Origin: a gamma proteobacterium NOR5-3
GTDB taxonomy: Bacteria > Pseudomonadota > Gammaproteobacteria > Pseudomonadales > Halieaceae
NCBI GenBank assembly: GCA_000158155.1
Contig: DS999408.1
Location: 217,859-281,858, forward strand
Length of the DNA: 64,000 nt
Direction: 5' to 3'
In this document: piece by piece, positions 53,990-63,130 of the stretch
How positions within the stretch are numbered: the stretch's first letter is position 1
Layout of the letters: every line of letters begins with the position of its first letter
Notes under the pieces: generated by a model
Told to the model about the DNA's origin: nothing
The model's database searches: none
What the model saw: only the letters and a program-made list of their open reading frames with translations
Translations under genes and position numbers: made by a program

Positions 53990-56114
53990 CGCTTTGCCCG
54001 GTACTGCGGCTGGCTCTATGGGTTTCCTGTCCGGTATTGGTACGCCGATGGTGATGATGCTGCTGCTGGCAATGATCGTATTGCCTCTGCCGCCGATCAT
54101 GCTGGATGTTCTGTTCACCTTTAACATTGCACTGGCGATCATCGTGCTGTTGGCCGCTGTGTACGCCGGACGGCCTTTGGAGTTTGCGGTTTTTCCCACG
54201 GTCCTTCTCATATCCACACTGCTACGACTTGGGCTTAACGTCGCTTCCACGCGGGTGGTGTTGCTGGAAGGTCACACCGGGACGGCTGCCGCGGGTAGCG
54301 TGATTGAATCCTTTGGTGAGTTCGTTGTGGGTGGCAGCTATGCCGTGGGCCTGGTGCTCTTCACCATCCTGGTGGTGATTAACTTTGTGGTGGTCACCAA
54401 GGGCGCGGGACGCATCTCGGAAGTTACCGCACGCTTTACCCTGGATGCGATGCCGGGCAAGCAAATGGCCATCGACGCAGATTTAAATGCCGGACTGATA
54501 ACGCAGGACGAAGCCCTGCGGCGGCGCGCAGAAGTGGGCAGTGAGGCCGACTTTTATGGCGCCATGGACGGTGCCAGCAAGTTTGTGCGCGGCGATGCCG
54601 TGGCGGGCATCCTGATTTTGTTCATCAACATTCTCGGTGGTTTTGCCATTGGTACGCTGCAGCATGATCTCAGTGCCAGTCAGGCGGCGGAAAATTATGT
54701 GCTGCTGACCATTGGTGATGGCCTGGTCGCACAGATTCCCTCCATGTTGCTCTCAACCGCTGCGGCGATCATTGTTACCCGCATGTCCGGTACCGCGGAC
54801 ATGGGCGCAGAAGTGGTCTCTCAGCTCACGGACAATCCGCGGATTTTGTTTGTGGCGGCTTCCATTGTCGGCATCATAGGTTTGGTTCCGGGCATGCCCA
54901 ATATGGTCTTTCTGGGCATCGCCGGCGTGCTTGGAGTCATTGGCTATCTTCGGGCTCAACCGTCGCCCGAGGCAACGTTGGAGCCGGAGGTTGTGGATAC
55001 ACCGAGGCCTGCCGAAGCGAAAGAGCTTAGCTGGGATGATGTAGCCCAGGTCGATGAAATAGGCCTGGAAGTGGGCTATCGGCTGATTTCACTGGTGGAT
55101 CGCAACCAAGGCGGTGATCTTTTGAGTCGTATCAAGGGCGTACGTAAAAAGCTTTCTCAGGAGCTGGGTTTTCTTGTGCATTCGGTGCACATCCGCGACA
55201 ACCTCGATCTGTCGCCCAATAACTATCGAATCAGCCTGCACGATGTCATTGCCGGCGAAGGCGAGGTCTTTCCGGGACGGGAGTTGGCGATTAACCCCGG
55301 GCAGGTGTTTGGTGAGCTGGAGGGTGTGGCGACCAAGGATCCGACCTTCGGGCTGGATGCGGTATGGATTGATGCGTCTCAACGAGACGATGCACAAACC
55401 ATGGGCTACACCGTGGTCGACAGCAGCACGGTTATCGCCACGCACCTGAGTCAGATCCTGAAAAATCAGGCTCATGAGCTCATTGGACAGGATGGAGTGC
55501 AGCAACTGCTGGATAAACTCGCCAAAACCTCGCCAAAGCTGGTGGAGAGCCTGGTGCCAGGCCTGATGAGCCTCTCTGAGCTTACCCGGGTCGTACACAA
55601 CCTGCTGGAAGAGGGTATTCCGGTGCGCGACATGCGAACGATTGCAGAAGCGCTCGCCGACCATGGCGGCAAGGGTCAGGATTCTGACGCTCTCACCGCC
55701 AAAGTTCGTGTCGCTCTGGGCCCGGCAATCTTCCAAACCGTCAATGGTACGGCGCGTGAGATGCCCGTTATGGTGCTTGACTCACAACTGGAACAGATCT
55801 TGCTGTCTTCTGTGCAGGGCTCTCCGGGTGGACTGGAGCCCTCGTTGATGGATGCTGTGATTCAGCAGGTAATTCAGGCTTCGGGCAAGCTCGAAACTGA
55901 AGGCCACAATCCGGTACTGCTGGTCGCCAGCAATATCCGCTTGTTCTTATCGCGATTGTTGAAAGGACGGATGAGTAATTTTTACATCCTTGCCTACGAG
56001 GAAATACCACCGAGCAAATCGATACGGGTTGTTGCAACCATAGGCAGCAATCCCGGTGCCGATGCGGGCAAAACACCGGGAGTAGCTCCCGGTACTGCGA
56101 CGGCAGCGGCCTGA
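53976..56114 (+). CDS. flhA: Flagellar export gate protein FlhA
   Basis: 712 residues from the ATG at 53976 (GAGGAG seven bases before), overlapping flhB by 14 bases. About eight membrane helices, the conserved loop FVVVTKGAGRISEVTARFTLDAMPGKQMAIDADLNAG (about 135-172), then a cytoplasmic domain. Opposite motion of ions probably energises export, as in the family. Confidence 0.97.
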   Translation: MATTNALPGTAAGSMGFLSGIGTPMVMMLLLAMIVLPLPPIMLDVLFTFNIALAIIVLLAAVYAGRPLEFAVFPTVLLISTLLRLGLNVASTRVVLLEGHTGTAAAGSVIESFGEFVVGGSYAVGLVLFTILVVINFVVVTKGAGRISEVTARFTLDAMPGKQMAIDADLNAGLITQDEALRRRAEVGSEADFYGAMDGASKFVRGDAVAGILILFINILGGFAIGTLQHDLSASQAAENYVLLTIGDGLVAQIPSMLLSTAAAIIVTRMSGTADMGAEVVSQLTDNPRILFVAASIVGIIGLVPGMPNMVFLGIAGVLGVIGYLRAQPSPEATLEPEVVDTPRPAEAKELSWDDVAQVDEIGLEVGYRLISLVDRNQGGDLLSRIKGVRKKLSQELGFLVHSVHIRDNLDLSPNNYRISLHDVIAGEGEVFPGRELAINPGQVFGELEGVATKDPTFGLDAVWIDASQRDDAQTMGYTVVDSSTVIATHLSQILKNQAHELIGQDGVQQLLDKLAKTSPKLVESLVPGLMSLSELTRVVHNLLEEGIPVRDMRTIAEALADHGGKGQDSDALTAKVRVALGPAIFQTVNGTAREMPVMVLDSQLEQILLSSVQGSPGGLEPSLMDAVIQQVIQASGKLETEGHNPVLLVASNIRLFLSRLLKGRMSNFYILAYEEIPPSKSIRVVATIGSNPGADAGKTPGVAPGTATAAA

Positions 56115-56131
56115 GAAAGAGGTAAGAGCTT

Positions 56132-57262
56132 ATGAGAATTGAACGTTACACGGCACGGGACAGTCGCAGCGCGATGGCGCAGGTACGTGCAGAGCTTGGC
56201 GCAGACGCCCTGATACTCGCCAACAAGCGCGTGGGTGGACAGATAGAGATCACGGCTGCAGTCGATGTTGAACACGCCGTGGCCACTGCCCTGCCTGCCA
56301 GGTCCGGGAATGTGCAGCCGGCGCGGCGCTCGGTTAGCGCCGATACACCGGCGAATGAAATTCAGCTCAAGGCGCTGGAAAAAGAGCTCGATCGTCTTCG
56401 CGGTATCCTTGAGAAAGAGCTTGGTGGTCGTAACTGGCAGGAAGCAACTGTCGCCCGGGGGCCGCTGTCCGCGCTGCGACAACGACTTTTGCGCATGGGG
56501 TTATCGCGGGTTCTGGCCGGCGAGTTGCTGGATAGTCTACCCAGCATCGAAAGGCTCGATAAGGGCTGGCAGCTTATCCAGCTATCCCTGGCAGAACGTC
56601 TGCAGGCAAAACACATTGAACAGATTCCCGGCAAGATTACCGCGGTCTATGGCGGTACCGGCGTAGGAAAAACCAGTACCGTAGCCCGCTTGGCCGGAGC
56701 CGATATTCAGCGTCTTGGGCCTGAGATGGTGGGGTTGATTACGCTGGACAACTACCGTATTGGTGCCCAGGAACAGCTGGCAAGTTTTGCAGATACCCTG
56801 GGAATTCCCTTGTTTACCGCCAACGATCGTCAGAGCCTGTCCCTGGCTTTGCAAAAAATGCAGGGCCGGCGCATCTATATTGATACGGCGGGTATGAGTC
56901 AGCATGACGCCCGTCTTCGGGGGCAGTACGCGCTAATTAGTGAGCTGCGCAAGCCCGTGAGGCATCTGCTGGTTCTGGCCGCTTCTGCGCAGGCCTCGCA
57001 ATGTCGGGCACTGGCAGCTAACTTTAGTCCCCGGGCACTCAGCGGTGCTATTATTTCGAAAGTAGATGAAGCTCAAAGCCTGGGCGGCGTCCTGGATGTT
57101 GTGATCAGCGCGGGGTTGCCTGTGCTTGCCTACAGCAGTGGTCAGCGCATACCTGACGATCTGTGTGAGGCCGATGGCATAGAACTGGTGCGCCGGGCTG
57201 TGCAACTCGCTGAGGTAAGCGGTGCTTCGCCCGCAGGCAGGCCATTGCGCTTCGCGGGTTAG
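56132..57262 (+). CDS. flhF: Flagellar biosynthesis GTPase FlhF
   Basis: 376 residues. An SRP-like GTPase that marks the cell pole for flagellum assembly. The N-terminal B domain (MRIERYTARDSRSAMAQVRAELGADALILANK) is followed by a linker, an N domain and the G domain with P-loop GGTGVGKTSTVARLA (about 174-188), ITLDNYRIGAQEQL and DTAGMSQHD. The KVDEAQSLGG motif is the guanine-specific element. Shorter linker than in many homologues. Confidence 0.96.
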   Translation: MRIERYTARDSRSAMAQVRAELGADALILANKRVGGQIEITAAVDVEHAVATALPARSGNVQPARRSVSADTPANEIQLKALEKELDRLRGILEKELGGRNWQEATVARGPLSALRQRLLRMGLSRVLAGELLDSLPSIERLDKGWQLIQLSLAERLQAKHIEQIPGKITAVYGGTGVGKTSTVARLAGADIQRLGPEMVGLITLDNYRIGAQEQLASFADTLGIPLFTANDRQSLSLALQKMQGRRIYIDTAGMSQHDARLRGQYALISELRKPVRHLLVLAASAQASQCRALAANFSPRALSGAIISKVDEAQSLGGVLDVVISAGLPVLAYSSGQRIPDDLCEADGIELVRRAVQLAEVSGASPAGRPLRFAG

Positions 57263-57407
57263 CAGCTATCGCGGCAGACATTTAGCGGGCTTTTTGATAA
57301 TCGGCGCGCCTGCATTTGCAGGCGGCGCACACGCAAGGGCAATAGGCGGTAAGCGATGAAGCGCGACGGGCATTGGGGCACGAAGCAGTGATGGGCGTAA
57401 AGCAGTG

Positions 57408-58232
57408 ATGGCGGCTACATCCCCGGTCAATGTGATTGCGGTTACCAGCGGCAAAGGCGGCGTTGGTAAGACCAATGTGGCCGTCAATCTCGCTGTGAGC
57501 CTGGCTGAAAGTGGCCAGCAGGTGTTGCTTTTCGACGCTGATCTTGGACTTGCCAACGTCGACATTGCGCTTGGACTCAAGCCGCAGTTTGACATCCAGC
57601 ATGTGATTAGCGGTGAGCGCAGCCTCGAAGAGATTCTCATCCCGGGCCCTGCGGGAATTCGTGTGATCCCAGCGTCCTCGGGCGTAGCTCGAATGGCAGC
57701 GTTGTCACAGACAGAGCAGGCAGGTCTGGTGCGCGCTTTTAGTGAGCTGGCGATTCCAGTGGACACCCTGGTCGTCGATACCGGGGCCGGGATCGACAAC
57801 ACCGTATTGACCTTTACCGCAGCCTGCCAGGAATTGATCGTGGTTGTCTGTGATGAGCCAACCTCACTGACCGACGGTTATGCGCTGGTCAAGGTGCTCA
57901 ACCAGCAGTGCAATATCAAGCGTTTTCAGGTGCTGGCCAACATGGTCGACAACGACCTCCAGGGCCGTCAGCTGTTCGAAAAGCTCTGCAAAGTTACGGA
58001 TCGATTTCTGGATGTACACCTGGGTTACCTCGGTGCTATCCCCAGAGATGAGTATCTCCGCCGGGCAGTACGGGCTCAGCGGCCGGTGGTCACGGAGTTT
58101 CCTCGCAGCGAATCAGCCAAAGCATTGCGTGCCATGAGCGAGCGCGTACGGGCGCTGCCAAAAGCCCACTCCGAAGGCGGGCTTGGATTCTTTGTTGAGC
58201 GTCTCATCGAATACCGCAGTGGTAGCGTATGA
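57408..58232 (+). CDS. flhG: Flagellar number regulator FlhG (FleN)
   Basis: 274 residues from the ATG at 57408 (GTG at 57405 also in frame). MinD/ParA-type ATPase. Seen: the deviant Walker A SGKGGVGKTNVAVNLA, LLFDADLGLANVDIALGL, and VVDTGAGIDNTVLTF. In Pseudomonas it binds FleQ and limits flagellar number. The gap to flhF is 142 bases and carries a short direct repeat (AAGCAGTGATGG twice, 57384-57411). Confidence 0.95.
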   Translation: MAATSPVNVIAVTSGKGGVGKTNVAVNLAVSLAESGQQVLLFDADLGLANVDIALGLKPQFDIQHVISGERSLEEILIPGPAGIRVIPASSGVARMAALSQTEQAGLVRAFSELAIPVDTLVVDTGAGIDNTVLTFTAACQELIVVVCDEPTSLTDGYALVKVLNQQCNIKRFQVLANMVDNDLQGRQLFEKLCKVTDRFLDVHLGYLGAIPRDEYLRRAVRAQRPVVTEFPRSESAKALRAMSERVRALPKAHSEGGLGFFVERLIEYRSGSV

Positions 58233-58239
58233 GCGTCAG

Positions 58240-58950
58240 ATGAGCCCGGTATCGGCCTATGCAGAACCGGTAGTGTCCAGCGCTGATGCGCTGGTGCGCG
58301 AGTATCTGCCGCTGGTTAAAAAAATCGGTTTGCGCCTTGCGGCCAAATTACCCGCAGAAATTGAACTCGATGACCTGATGCAGGTGGGGCTCATCGGCCT
58401 GCTGCGGGCGCGGGAAAGTTACGACGCCGCCCAGGGCGCCAGTTTTTCCACCTACGCGGGTATTCGCATCAAAGGCGCTATGCTCGACGAAATTCGCTCT
58501 CATGATTGGTTACCACGCTCAGTGCAATCGCAGCTTCGCCAGGTGTCCGAAGCTATCGACCGGGCTGACGCGCGTCTTGGGCGACCGGCTAACGATGCGG
58601 AAATCGCGGGTGAACTGGACATGCCCCTGGATGAATACCAGCAGCTTTCCGGGCAGCTTGCCTGCGCACGAATGACCCATATAGAGGATAGCGTCGAAGC
58701 CGAGACTGCGGTATTGAATACCCACACGCCACTTGATGAAGTCGGTGAAGAGGGCTTTCGGGAAGCACTGGCTGAATCCGTCACACAACTCCCGGAAAAG
58801 GAGCGGTTGATGATGTCCCTGTATTACTCTGAAGGCCTTAATTTGAAAGAAATCGGTGCAGTACTCGGTGTCTCCGAATCCCGGGTCTCTCAATTGCACG
58901 GCCAGGCGCTTGCACGCCTGCGTGTCACGCTTGCACACTGGCGCGGATAG
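58240..58950 (+). CDS. fliA: Flagellar sigma factor FliA (sigma-28)
   Basis: 236 residues from the ATG at 58240, eight bases after flhG; a GTG at 58219 is possible. Region 2 reads VKKIGLRLAAKLPAEIELDDLMQVGLIGLLRA and FSTYAGIRIKGAMLDEIRSHDWLPRSV. Region 4 reads LPEKERLMMSLYYSEGLNLKEIGAVLGVSESRVSQLHGQAL. Recognises the promoters seen at flgM, flagellin and pomA. Antagonised by FlgM. Confidence 0.97.
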   Translation: MSPVSAYAEPVVSSADALVREYLPLVKKIGLRLAAKLPAEIELDDLMQVGLIGLLRARESYDAAQGASFSTYAGIRIKGAMLDEIRSHDWLPRSVQSQLRQVSEAIDRADARLGRPANDAEIAGELDMPLDEYQQLSGQLACARMTHIEDSVEAETAVLNTHTPLDEVGEEGFREALAESVTQLPEKERLMMSLYYSEGLNLKEIGAVLGVSESRVSQLHGQALARLRVTLAHWRG

Positions 58951-58961
58951 GGGACCGGAAC

Positions 58962-59759
58962 GTGGCAAAAAAACCGGCAAAGGCAGCCAAAAAAAAAGGC
59001 GGGGGCACTGGAGTCAGTTTTGACTTTCTGACCCTTCTTGGGGTCACCATGGCTGTCGGTGCGATTTTGGGTGGTAATTGGCTCGAAGGCGGTCACCTTT
59101 CCGCTCTGATCCAGCTTACCGCTTTTGTTATCGTGATCGGCGGCACCTTGGGCGCGGTCCTTGTGCAAACGCCGCTGCGCGACTTTCGTGAGGCGCTGCG
59201 CCGCTTTTCCTGGGTGTTGCTACCGCCTTCCTATGACCGACAAGCGGTGCTCGCCAAGACCATCGAGTGGAGCCGGGTAGCGCGTCGGGATGGTCTGCTG
59301 GCTCTGGAACAACGGGTAGGTAAGGAGCCGGATTCGCTGACACAGAAGGGGCTGCAACTGCTTGTTGATGGCCTTGAACCCGAGGCCATTCGAACGGTGA
59401 TGGATGTGGAGATTGACAATGCCATGGCCAAGGATGCGCGAGCGGCCAAAGTGTACGATGCCATGGGTGGCTACTCTCCAACCATTGGCATTATCGGGGC
59501 GGTGCTGGGCCTCATTGACGTCATGAATAATCTTTCAGACCCCGCGCAGCTGGGGGCCGGTATTGCGGTGGCATTTGTGGCGACGATCTATGGTGTGGGT
59601 TTTGCCAACTTGTTCTATCTGCCCATCGCTAATAAATTGCGGGCGATTTCCGGTGACCAGATGCAGTATCACGAAATGGTTGTGGATGGCATCGCGATGA
59701 TTGCCGATGGTGATAATCCCCAGGCAATACAGAGTAAGCTCGAAGGATATATCGACTAG
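58962..59759 (+). CDS. motC: Flagellar stator protein MotC (MotA-type)
   Basis: 265 residues, GTG start, Lys-rich N-terminus (AKKPAKAAKKKGGG), then a first helix (FDFLTLLGVTMAVGAILGGNW) and VIVIGGTLGAVLVQTP. The conserved cytoplasmic GLQLLVDGLEPEAIRTVMDVEI and SPTIGIIGAVLGLIDVMNNL follow. Matches MotC of Pseudomonas and works with MotD. The basic tail at the N-terminus is unusual in length. Confidence 0.93.
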   Translation: MAKKPAKAAKKKGGGTGVSFDFLTLLGVTMAVGAILGGNWLEGGHLSALIQLTAFVIVIGGTLGAVLVQTPLRDFREALRRFSWVLLPPSYDRQAVLAKTIEWSRVARRDGLLALEQRVGKEPDSLTQKGLQLLVDGLEPEAIRTVMDVEIDNAMAKDARAAKVYDAMGGYSPTIGIIGAVLGLIDVMNNLSDPAQLGAGIAVAFVATIYGVGFANLFYLPIANKLRAISGDQMQYHEMVVDGIAMIADGDNPQAIQSKLEGYID

Positions 59760-59761
59760 GT

Positions 59762-60574
59762 ATGAGTCGCCGTAAGCCGCCAGAGAGTGTCGACAACCAC
59801 GATCGCTGGCTGGTGTCCTACGCCGACTTCATCACGCTTTTGTTCGCATTTTTTGTGGTGATGTATTCCACCTCAGCCGTCAATGTCGGCGATTTCCGCG
59901 TGTTGTCTGATTCTATTGTGCAGGCTTTTGGTTTGCCCGGCGTGTCCTTTGACCCCAGTCGCCCCAACGGGGATGGCACGTCCTCATCCCGTCTGGGGAT
60001 ACCTCAGGCAGCTGTTGCCGATGAGGCCCCGAGAGTACCTTTGCAATCTGCTGCAAATGCCCGGACCCCGGAAGCCGCTTTGGGCGATATTGCCTCAGAG
60101 CAGGAAATGACCGGCGTGGAGGCCGCGGTGCAAACCTCTATCGGTGATCTCATCGCGCCCGATCGGTTTGCCGTGACCGGCAATGACAAGTGGCTGGAGA
60201 TCAAGATTCCCGCGCGTATGCTGTTTCCTTCGGGCTCTCGGTCGCTATTGGCCAGCTCTATTCCTATGCTGCGACGATTGGCCGACACCTTGAAGGCCTT
60301 ACCCAACGAGGTAGTGGTACAGGGGCACACTGACAATCAGCCCATCCGCAATGGTCAGTTTCCTTCCAATTGGGAGTTATCGACGGCCCGGGCCGCAGCC
60401 ATCGCCCGGGTGTTTGAAGAGGAGGGGGTTGATCCGGTCAAGCTCAGTGCCGTGGGCTTTGGCCCCAACAGACCTATTGCTGACAACGCCAGCGAGGAGG
60501 GCCGGGCTGAAAACCGCCGGGTCGTGGTGCTGGTGCGCAGTGCACTATTGAGTCAGGTAGTCGGTGATGGCTGA
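59762..60574 (+). CDS. motD: Flagellar stator protein MotD (MotB-type)
   Basis: 270 residues. One membrane helix with the ion-carrying Asp D22 (SYADFITLLFAFFVVMYST), then an OmpA-like peptidoglycan domain including VVQGHTDNQPIRNGQFPSNWELSTARAAA. Two bases after motC. Confidence 0.94.
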   Translation: MSRRKPPESVDNHDRWLVSYADFITLLFAFFVVMYSTSAVNVGDFRVLSDSIVQAFGLPGVSFDPSRPNGDGTSSSRLGIPQAAVADEAPRVPLQSAANARTPEAALGDIASEQEMTGVEAAVQTSIGDLIAPDRFAVTGNDKWLEIKIPARMLFPSGSRSLLASSIPMLRRLADTLKALPNEVVVQGHTDNQPIRNGQFPSNWELSTARAAAIARVFEEEGVDPVKLSAVGFGPNRPIADNASEEGRAENRRVVVLVRSALLSQVVGDG

Positions 60575-60752
60575 TTCCACGGGCCCCGGGCCGGTGACCG
60601 GCGTGTCGGGTACCCCACCGCTGCGCAGGCTGCGGCGCAGCGGCGAGCGCAAGACGCGCCGCAGGCAGGAGCGTGAGGCAGACCGTTCGGAGCAAGACAG
60701 CGCCAAGGATCCGCGCGGGCGCAAAGGGCGTTTTCTGGATGAACGCTGCTAA
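60567..60752 (+). CDS. Small basic protein after motD
   Basis: 61 residues from the ATG at 60567, overlapping the end of motD by 8 bases and the end of the convergent PilZ gene by 4. Highly charged (RRLRRSGERKTRRRQERE, then EADRSEQDSAKD), Pro/Gly-rich N-terminus. No recognised family and no clear ribosome site. It fills the only gap between motD and the PilZ gene, which is the main reason to keep it. Confidence 0.4.
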   Translation: MADSTGPGPVTGVSGTPPLRRLRRSGERKTRRRQEREADRSEQDSAKDPRGRKGRFLDERC

Positions 60753-61345
60753 CGCTTTTCAGGAACCGGACTGTCGGAGAGTAGCGCACCCTGCTTTTGT
60801 ACCACATGCTGTATTAACTGTTCCTGAGCCAGCAAGTCGTCATCAAAATCGACACGAATCCAGAAAGGCATGCTTACAGAGTCCAGGCGCTGCTCGCTGC
60901 TTACCACCGTTCCGGCTATGGACAGCGTTACCTGTGAGGGTTTGAGAATGATGCTGAGTTGCAGTCGGGTGCCTGGAGGCAACTCCTGACGACCCTCGAA
61001 GGCTATTCCACAGCCGCTGAGATTGACCATACTGCTGTCGTAGGAGTGTACGCTCGCTTCTTCGTATTCCAGGGACTGGGCGGCGATGACTGAGATCTTG
61101 CGGTTGAGCAGGCCCAGGGCCTGCGCGACCATAGGATTGTCCCGCCACACGGCATTAATACTTTTGTTGAGTTCCCGATCCAGTTCGGCCAATAGTGAGC
61201 CGGTGCTGATCTCAAGTCCGCCTGTCTCTTCTGGCGGTTCCTGCCCGGCTGGCGGCTCGGGGATGACTTCGTAGCGCAGCAGGACCACGTCATTAATTCG
61301 GTAGTACTTGCGTCTTTCAGCGTTATTCACTTGTGCCGGGCTCAT
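60749..61345 (-). CDS. PilZ domain protein in the pomA-pomB operon
   Basis: 198 residues. ERRKYYRI near the N-terminus supplies RxxxR, and MVNLSGCGIAF supplies NxSxxG, so both c-di-GMP-binding motifs are present. They are about 95 residues apart instead of the usual 20-30, because a helical insert with SLLAELDRELNKSINAVW lies between. Third gene of the minus-strand operon, five bases after pomB. A YcgR-like role in slowing or exchanging the stator is inferred. Confidence 0.85.
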   Translation of the reverse strand: MSPAQVNNAERRKYYRINDVVLLRYEVIPEPPAGQEPPEETGGLEISTGSLLAELDRELNKSINAVWRDNPMVAQALGLLNRKISVIAAQSLEYEEASVHSYDSSMVNLSGCGIAFEGRQELPPGTRLQLSIILKPSQVTLSIAGTVVSSEQRLDSVSMPFWIRVDFDDDLLAQEQLIQHVVQKQGALLSDSPVPEKR

Positions 61346-61349
61346 AAAT

Positions 61350-62246
61350 TTACTCTATTCCCAGAATATCCAGGGCGTCGGGATTGATCTTGCGAATACC
61401 ATCGAACTCCGAGGCGTCGGCGTCATCAATACCCTGGCGAATCACAATCTCCACGCGGCGGTTGGAGGCTCTGCCCTCAACGGTATCGTTGAAGGTGAAC
61501 GGACGGGTATCTGCAAAGCCCACCACCATCATACGATCATCCTTGAGCAGGCCGTCGCGGAGTAATTCGTGCGTGACCGACAGAGCGCGACTCGACGACA
61601 GGCCCCAGTTGGATTCATAGCGGCCTCCGCGCAACGGTGTACTGTCGGTGTGTCCTTCGATAGAAATGGTGCCGGGGATTTCGACGAGGGCGTCGCGGAT
61701 GCGTTGCATCACGGGCACAAAGTCCGTGTTCAGATTGGCAGAGCCCGATGGAAAGGAGCCCTGTTCTCGAATGCGCACGGTGATGGTTCGGCCATCGGAT
61801 TCGACGTCAACCTTACCGGTTTGCGTCTCGTCTTCAAGCATATCCTTGAGTTTTTCGGCATCTGCCTGTGTTTCTGCCAGCAACGCAGTAATTTTTTGCT
61901 GCAGCAGTTCTTCGACTTCTGCATCTTCCATTTCTCCATCACCCACCCGCAATGATGGATCCGTGGTCTCGTCGGTGATTTGCTGGATAGTTTCAATCGG
62001 CGTGTCGCTGGTCTGACCGGGGCTGAACTCCGTGGCTACGACGCTGGTGCCCTTGGGGATGTCTTCCAGCTCAAATTCGTTTTGCACACCAAAGGCGACT
62101 TTCATGGAGCCCGCGATTTGCTTGAATTTTTCGACGTCCATCTCGGCGAAGGACAACAACAGCACAAAGAAACACATGAGCAGCGACATGAGATCGGCAA
62201 ATGTTGCCATCCATGCCGGTGATCCTGCGGGGCCGTCGTCAGACAT
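61350..62246 (-). CDS. pomB: Flagellar stator protein PomB/MotB
   Basis: 298 residues. One membrane helix with ion-binding D18 (MATFADLMSLLMCFFVLLLSF), a very acidic linker (about 95-145), then an OmpA-like domain with ISIEGHTDSTPLRGGRYESNWGLSSSRAL. The short N-terminus and MCFFVLLLSFAEMD pattern resemble sodium-type PomB more than proton-type MotB. Six bases after pomA. Confidence 0.93.
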   Translation of the reverse strand: MSDDGPAGSPAWMATFADLMSLLMCFFVLLLSFAEMDVEKFKQIAGSMKVAFGVQNEFELEDIPKGTSVVATEFSPGQTSDTPIETIQQITDETTDPSLRVGDGEMEDAEVEELLQQKITALLAETQADAEKLKDMLEDETQTGKVDVESDGRTITVRIREQGSFPSGSANLNTDFVPVMQRIRDALVEIPGTISIEGHTDSTPLRGGRYESNWGLSSSRALSVTHELLRDGLLKDDRMMVVGFADTRPFTFNDTVEGRASNRRVEIVIRQGIDDADASEFDGIRKINPDALDILGIE

Positions 62247-62251
62247 TGGCG

Positions 62252-63007
62252 CTAGTCCTCACTGCCGCGCTTGTCCGGCTCGAGATAGGCTTTGAGCATG
62301 GATTCAATAATGCGAGGGTTCTGGCCTTCCTGAATGGCCAGCACACCATCGATGCACATAGAACGGACTCGTAACTCATCGGCTTTACGCAGAGTCAGTT
62401 TGTCGGCGATAGGCATGGCGATCATATTGGCCAGCATAGCCCCGTAAAGTGTGGTGAGCAGGGCTACAGCCATGGCGGGACCAATAGACTTGGGGTCCGA
62501 CATATTAGAGAGCATTTGCACCAGACCGATGAGCGTGCCGATCATGCCCATGGCCGGCGCGACATCCGCGGTCGCGCTGAACACCTTGGCTCCCCAGGTG
62601 TGCCGCTCAATGGTTTGTTGCATGTCTTTGCTAAGAACCGTATTGACGACTTCGCGACTGTTACCATCGATGAGCATTTTGACGCCTTCGTCAAGGAAGT
62701 CGTTGTCGATTTCCTGATTCTCCAGGGCGAGCATGCCTTCTTTACGGGCAATATTGGCAAGCTCAACGATTTTCTCGATGAGCTCTTCCGGATCGCTAGT
62801 CTTGTTGATGAAGGCGGTGAGCGCGACTTTGAAAGCGCCAAAAAATTGCCCCATGGAGAACTTGATCATTACCACCATCACCGTGCCTCCGAGCACGATG
62901 AGAATGGACGGAACGTTGATGAATACCAACGCTGAGCCGCCGGTCAGGATGGCCGCCAGAACGATACCTATCGCTCCAACCATACCAAGCAGTGTCGCCA
63001 GATCCAT
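62252..63007 (-). CDS. pomA: Flagellar stator protein PomA/MotA
   Basis: 251 residues. MDLATLLGMVGAIGIV, NVPSILIVLGGTVMVVMIKFSMGQF, DVAPAMGMIGTLIGLVQMLSNMSDPKSIGPAMAVALLTTLYGA and DGVLAIQEGQNPRIIES are close to sodium-driven PomA of Vibrio. Four membrane helices. First gene of a FliA-promoted operon. Confidence 0.94.
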   Translation of the reverse strand: MDLATLLGMVGAIGIVLAAILTGGSALVFINVPSILIVLGGTVMVVMIKFSMGQFFGAFKVALTAFINKTSDPEELIEKIVELANIARKEGMLALENQEIDNDFLDEGVKMLIDGNSREVVNTVLSKDMQQTIERHTWGAKVFSATADVAPAMGMIGTLIGLVQMLSNMSDPKSIGPAMAVALLTTLYGAMLANMIAMPIADKLTLRKADELRVRSMCIDGVLAIQEGQNPRIIESMLKAYLEPDKRGSED

Positions 63008-63081
63008 TGCAGTCCTTAAGTAAAGGTCGTTGTAAATTTTGCCGCTAAAGTATACACAGGCTATGTAAGGATAGCGGCACT

Positions 63082-63108
63082 ATAGCGACAATCTGAAGCG
63101 CAAGTTTA
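63082..63108 (-). promoter_or_regulatory. FliA (sigma-28) promoter of the pomA-pomB-pilZ operon
   Basis: On the minus strand TAAACTTG, an 11-base spacer and GTCGCTAT. The expected start is about 63075, giving a leader of about 67 bases. The leader contains a perfect 7-bp inverted repeat (GCCGCTA at 63041-63047 with TAGCGGC at 63072-63078). Confidence 0.78.
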
Positions 63109-63130
63109 CACATGCGTTCTGTGAGGCGCC

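Noticed and set aside
57266-57802. Minus-strand open frame across the flhF-flhG gap
   Set aside because: It lies mostly antisense to flhG, has no ribosome site and no recognisable protein sequence.
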